From: Agromyces hippuratus
GTDB lineage: Bacteria; Actinomycetota; Actinomycetes; Actinomycetales; Microbacteriaceae
Assembly (NCBI RefSeq): GCF_013410355.1
Contig: NZ_JACCFI010000001.1
Span: 3,840,135 to 3,904,134, forward strand
Length of the DNA stretch: 64,000 nucleotides
Direction of reading: 5' to 3'
In this document: one piece after another, positions 61,162 to 64,000 of the stretch
Position numbering within the stretch: position 1 is the first letter of the stretch
How the letters are laid out: every line of letters starts with the position of its first letter
Program-made: the position numbers and the translations under genes
Notes under the pieces: generated by a model
The model's input: the letters and a program-made list of their open reading frames with translations, nothing else
The model's database searches: none
What the model was told of the DNA's origin: nothing

Positions 61162-64000
61162 GTGTCAGCACAGCCGCAAGAACCGAGGATCCAGCGCAGG
61201 CGCGCTCCGATCGCGATCACGATCGGCGTCGTCGCCGTGCTCGTCGTCGCGTTCTTCGCCTTCGCCGGCATCTACGCCGACGTGCTCTGGTACGACCAGC
61301 TCGGCTTCCTCTCGGTGCTCACCACCGAGTGGATCGCACGCATCGTGCTGTTCCTCATCGGTTTCGTGGCCATGGCGCTGCCCGTGTGGGGCTCCATCCA
61401 GATCGCCTACCGATCGCGGCCCGTCTACGCGAAGCTGAACTCGCAGCTCGACCGGTACCAAGAGGTCTTCGAGCCGCTGCGGCGGCTCGCGATGTACGGC
61501 ATCCCGATCGTGCTCGGCATCTTCGCCGGCGTCTCGGCCTCGACGCGGTGGGAGGGCACGCTCGCGTGGCTGAACCGCACGCCGTTCGGCACGACCGACC
61601 CGCAGTTCGGATTCGACGTCGGCTTCTACGTGTTCGAGCTGCCGTTCTACCGATCGCTCGTGGGCTTCGCCTCGGCGGTCGTGCTGCTGTCGCTGCTGCT
61701 CGTGATCGCCACGAACTACCTCTACGGCGCCCTCCGGGTGAGCGGCCGCGAGGTCGTCATCTCGAAGTCGGCTCGCATCCAGATCGCCGTCACCGCCGGC
61801 ATCTACCTGCTCCTGCAGGCCGTCAGCATCTGGCTCGACCAGTACGCGACCGTGACCGAGACGGGCTCGCTCATCACGGGCGCCTCCTACACCGACGTCA
61901 ACGCGACGATTCCGGGCCGGGGCATCCTCGCGGCCATCGCGGCCGTCGTCGCCGTGCTCTTCTTCATCACGGCGATCATCGGGCGCTGGCGCCTGCCGCT
62001 CGTCGGCACGGCGCTGCTCGTGGTGTCGAGCCTCCTCATCGGTTCGCTCTACCCCTGGGTCATCCAGCGCTTCCAGGTCGACCCGAGCGCGCGTTCGCTC
62101 GAAGAGCCCTACATCCAGCGCAACATCGACCTCACCCGTGATGCGTACGGCATCGCCGACGTCGAGGAGATCCCGTTCGAGGCGAAGACCGATGCCGAGC
62201 AGGGCGCGCTGCGTGCCGATGCCGCGACGACTGCGAGCATCCGCCTCATGGACCCGCTCGTGATCGGCCCCGCGTTCCAGCAGCTCGAGCAGTTCCGCCA
62301 GTACTACCAGTTCCCGTCGGCCCTCGACGTCGACCGTTACGAGATCGACGGCGCCTCGCAAGACACCGTCGTGGCGGTGCGCGATGTGGACCTCTCCGGC
62401 CTCGGCGACGCCGAGACCTGGTTCAACTCGCACCTCGTCTACACGCACGGCTACGGTCTCGTCGCCGCGGCGGGCAACCAGCGCTCGGTCGACGGGCAGC
62501 CGGTGTTCCTCCAGTCGGGCATCCCGTCGTCGGGCGTGCTCGGGGACTTCCAGCCGCGCGTGTACTTCGGCGAGAACTCGCCGGCCTACTCGATCGTCGG
62601 TGCGCCGAAGGATGCGAAGCCGATCGAGCTCGACTACCCGTCGGGCTCCGAGGGTGCCGACCAGACGCAGACGACCTTCGAGGGCGACGGCGGTCCGAAG
62701 CTCGACAACGCCTTCACGAAGCTCGTCTACGCACTGAAGTTCCAGTCCGAGCAGATCTTCCTCTCCGACCAGGTCACGACCGACTCGCAGATCCTCTACG
62801 ACCGTGACCCCGTCGAGCGCGTGCAGAAGGTCGCACCGTACCTGAGGCTCGACACCGACACCTACCCGTCGGTCGTCGACGGCAAGGTCGTGTGGATCGT
62901 CGACGGATACACGCTCTCCGATCAGTACCCCTACTCCAACAAGGTCAGCATGAGCGAGGCGATCGCCGACAGCGAGACCCAGGCCCCGACGCTCGCCTTC
63001 GACGACGTCAACTACATCCGCAACTCGGTGAAGGCCACCGTCGACGCGTACGACGGCACGGTCACGCTCTACGCGTGGGATGAAGAGGATCCGATCCTGC
63101 AGACCTGGCAGAAGGTCTTCCCGACGACGATCGAGCCGATGAGCAAGATGTCGGGCGACCTCATGGCCCACGTGCGCTACCCGTCCGACCTGTTCAAGGT
63201 GCAGCGCGAGGTGCTCGGTCGCTATCACGTGACCGAAGCGATCCCGTTCTACTCGCGCGAAGACGCGTGGACGACGCCGAAGGACCCGACCGCCGACACC
63301 GGGAGCACGCTGCTGCAGCCGCCCTACTACCTCACGATGCAGATGCCGGGTCAGGACGAACCGAGCTACTCGCTCTACTCGACCTTCATCCCCGAGGCGC
63401 GAGGCGAGCAGAGTCGCAACGTGCTTCGCGGCTACCTGGCGGTCGACGCCGACGCGGGCGCGACCGACGGTGAGCGCGCCGACGGCTACGGCAAGCTCAG
63501 GCTGCTGACGCTGCCCGAAGACGACAACGTGCCCGGCCCGGGCCAGGTGCAGGCGAAGTTCAACTCCGATCCCACGGTCTCGCAATCGCTCAACCTGTTG
63601 AAGCAGGGCCAGTCGAACGTGATCAACGGCAACCTGCTCACTGTGCCCGTCGGCGGCGGCCTGCTCTACGTGCAGCCGGTCTACGTCGAGTCGACCGGTA
63701 ATACGAGCTACCCGCTGCTGCAGAAGGTGCTCGTCGCCTTCGGCGACCAGATCGCCTTCCAGGACACGCTCGACCTCGCGCTCGATGTGCTCTTCGGCGG
63801 CGACTCCGGCGCCGACGCGGGCGACAACGAGGTGGATCCGGGTGCGACCCCGCCGCCGGCCGAGGAGGGCGGCGAGGGCGAGGAGACTCCCGCGGCTCCG
63901 AGCGACGAGGTGCAGGCACTGCTGAACCAGGCGTCGCAGGCGCTGAAGAACAAGCAGGCCGCACTCGCCGCCGGCGACTGGGCGGCGTACGGCGCCGCCG
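61162..64000 (+). CDS. UPF0182 (DUF1 family) large membrane protein, 3' end outside window
   Basis: The frame is open from GTG 61162 to the end of the window (946 codons). It begins VSAQPQEPRIQRRRAPIAIT and has about seven membrane segments in the first ~310 residues, then a large extracytoplasmic domain with repeated Tyr/Asp/Pro-rich stretches. A Glu/Pro/Ala-rich linker (GVDPGATPPPAEEGGEGEETPAAP-like) and the start of a helical region lie near the cut end. These match UPF0182 proteins of actinobacteria (Rv3193c-like), whose function is unknown. GAGG precedes the start. A -10-like TAGGAT (61117-61122) lies 40 nt upstream. Confidence 0.88.
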   Translation, partial: MSAQPQEPRIQRRRAPIAITIGVVAVLVVAFFAFAGIYADVLWYDQLGFLSVLTTEWIARIVLFLIGFVAMALPVWGSIQIAYRSRPVYAKLNSQLDRYQEVFEPLRRLAMYGIPIVLGIFAGVSASTRWEGTLAWLNRTPFGTTDPQFGFDVGFYVFELPFYRSLVGFASAVVLLSLLLVIATNYLYGALRVSGREVVISKSARIQIAVTAGIYLLLQAVSIWLDQYATVTETGSLITGASYTDVNATIPGRGILAAIAAVVAVLFFITAIIGRWRLPLVGTALLVVSSLLIGSLYPWVIQRFQVDPSARSLEEPYIQRNIDLTRDAYGIADVEEIPFEAKTDAEQGALRADAATTASIRLMDPLVIGPAFQQLEQFRQYYQFPSALDVDRYEIDGASQDTVVAVRDVDLSGLGDAETWFNSHLVYTHGYGLVAAAGNQRSVDGQPVFLQSGIPSSGVLGDFQPRVYFGENSPAYSIVGAPKDAKPIELDYPSGSEGADQTQTTFEGDGGPKLDNAFTKLVYALKFQSEQIFLSDQVTTDSQILYDRDPVERVQKVAPYLRLDTDTYPSVVDGKVVWIVDGYTLSDQYPYSNKVSMSEAIADSETQAPTLAFDDVNYIRNSVKATVDAYDGTVTLYAWDEEDPILQTWQKVFPTTIEPMSKMSGDLMAHVRYPSDLFKVQREVLGRYHVTEAIPFYSREDAWTTPKDPTADTGSTLLQPPYYLTMQMPGQDEPSYSLYSTFIPEARGEQSRNVLRGYLAVDADAGATDGERADGYGKLRLLTLPEDDNVPGPGQVQAKFNSDPTVSQSLNLLKQGQSNVINGNLLTVPVGGGLLYVQPVYVESTGNTSYPLLQKVLVAFGDQIAFQDTLDLALDVLFGGDSGADAGDNEVDPGATPPPAEEGGEGEETPAAPSDEVQALLNQASQALKNKQAALAAGDWAAYGAA

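Overview
The window is about 64 kb of very GC-rich, gene-dense DNA from an actinobacterium, most probably a member of the Microbacteriaceae (Agromyces/Leifsonia-like). The evidence is the strong G/C third-position bias, GTG and TTG starts, actinobacteria-specific small proteins (DUF3117, DUF3107, TIGR02611), the AdnA/AdnB and UvrD2-type helicases, and a gene order that matches, as I remember it, two conserved blocks of mycobacterial genomes. No rRNA, tRNA, CRISPR array, prophage or insertion sequence was seen. Both ends cut through genes: a fused oligopeptide ABC ATPase at the left and a UPF0182 membrane protein at the right.

Layout. 1-12.4 kb: ABC ATPase, typA, an M23 peptidase, an enoyl-CoA hydratase, a lipoprotein/membrane pair, fdxA-dapC, gltA and a penicillin-acylase-family hydrolase. 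12.6-22.8 kb: dapD and dapE (lysine/diaminopimelate synthesis), normally near neighbours, are separated by about 8 kb of accessory DNA. That DNA holds a secreted multidomain GH92 alpha-mannosidase, a ROK kinase and a LacI regulator, followed by a decayed cluster that looks like toxin-immunity genes: an ankyrin remnant and a fusion of a YSERG-motif domain with DUF416. 22.8-40 kb: a GPI-mannosyltransferase-like membrane protein, a DUF3117 protein, an O-methyltransferase, tatB, a gabD2-type dehydrogenase divergent from a GPH transporter/PLP-decarboxylase pair, the mrp/DUF1003/MgtE_N-CBS operon, pepP, an exonuclease-endonuclease-phosphatase protein and a PHP phosphoesterase. 40-44 kb: a small accessory patch with a GNAT pseudogene, a MarR/membrane-protein divergon and a TetR/oxidoreductase/membrane-protein divergon, both with clear operator-like repeats. 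44-64 kb: a DNA/RNA maintenance block with a DEAD-box RNA helicase, a ferritin-like protein, DUF3107, adnA-adnB, an APH-type phosphotransferase, nudC, a short uvrD2, a TOMM-type protein, a DUF2342 metalloprotease, a PDZ-Lon protease and UPF0182.

The most general signal is regulatory. At least 19 genes on both strands have a -10-like hexamer (mostly TANNNT, sometimes GAGAAT) ending exactly 6 or 7 nt before the start codon. This predicts transcription starting at the start codon (leaderless mRNAs) and was used to choose several starts. Other points of interest are the TetR operator array, a 47-bp duplication that copies a promoter plus start codon, a 19-bp extragenic inverted repeat, and two long convergent gene overlaps (76 and 164 bp) in the helicase block.
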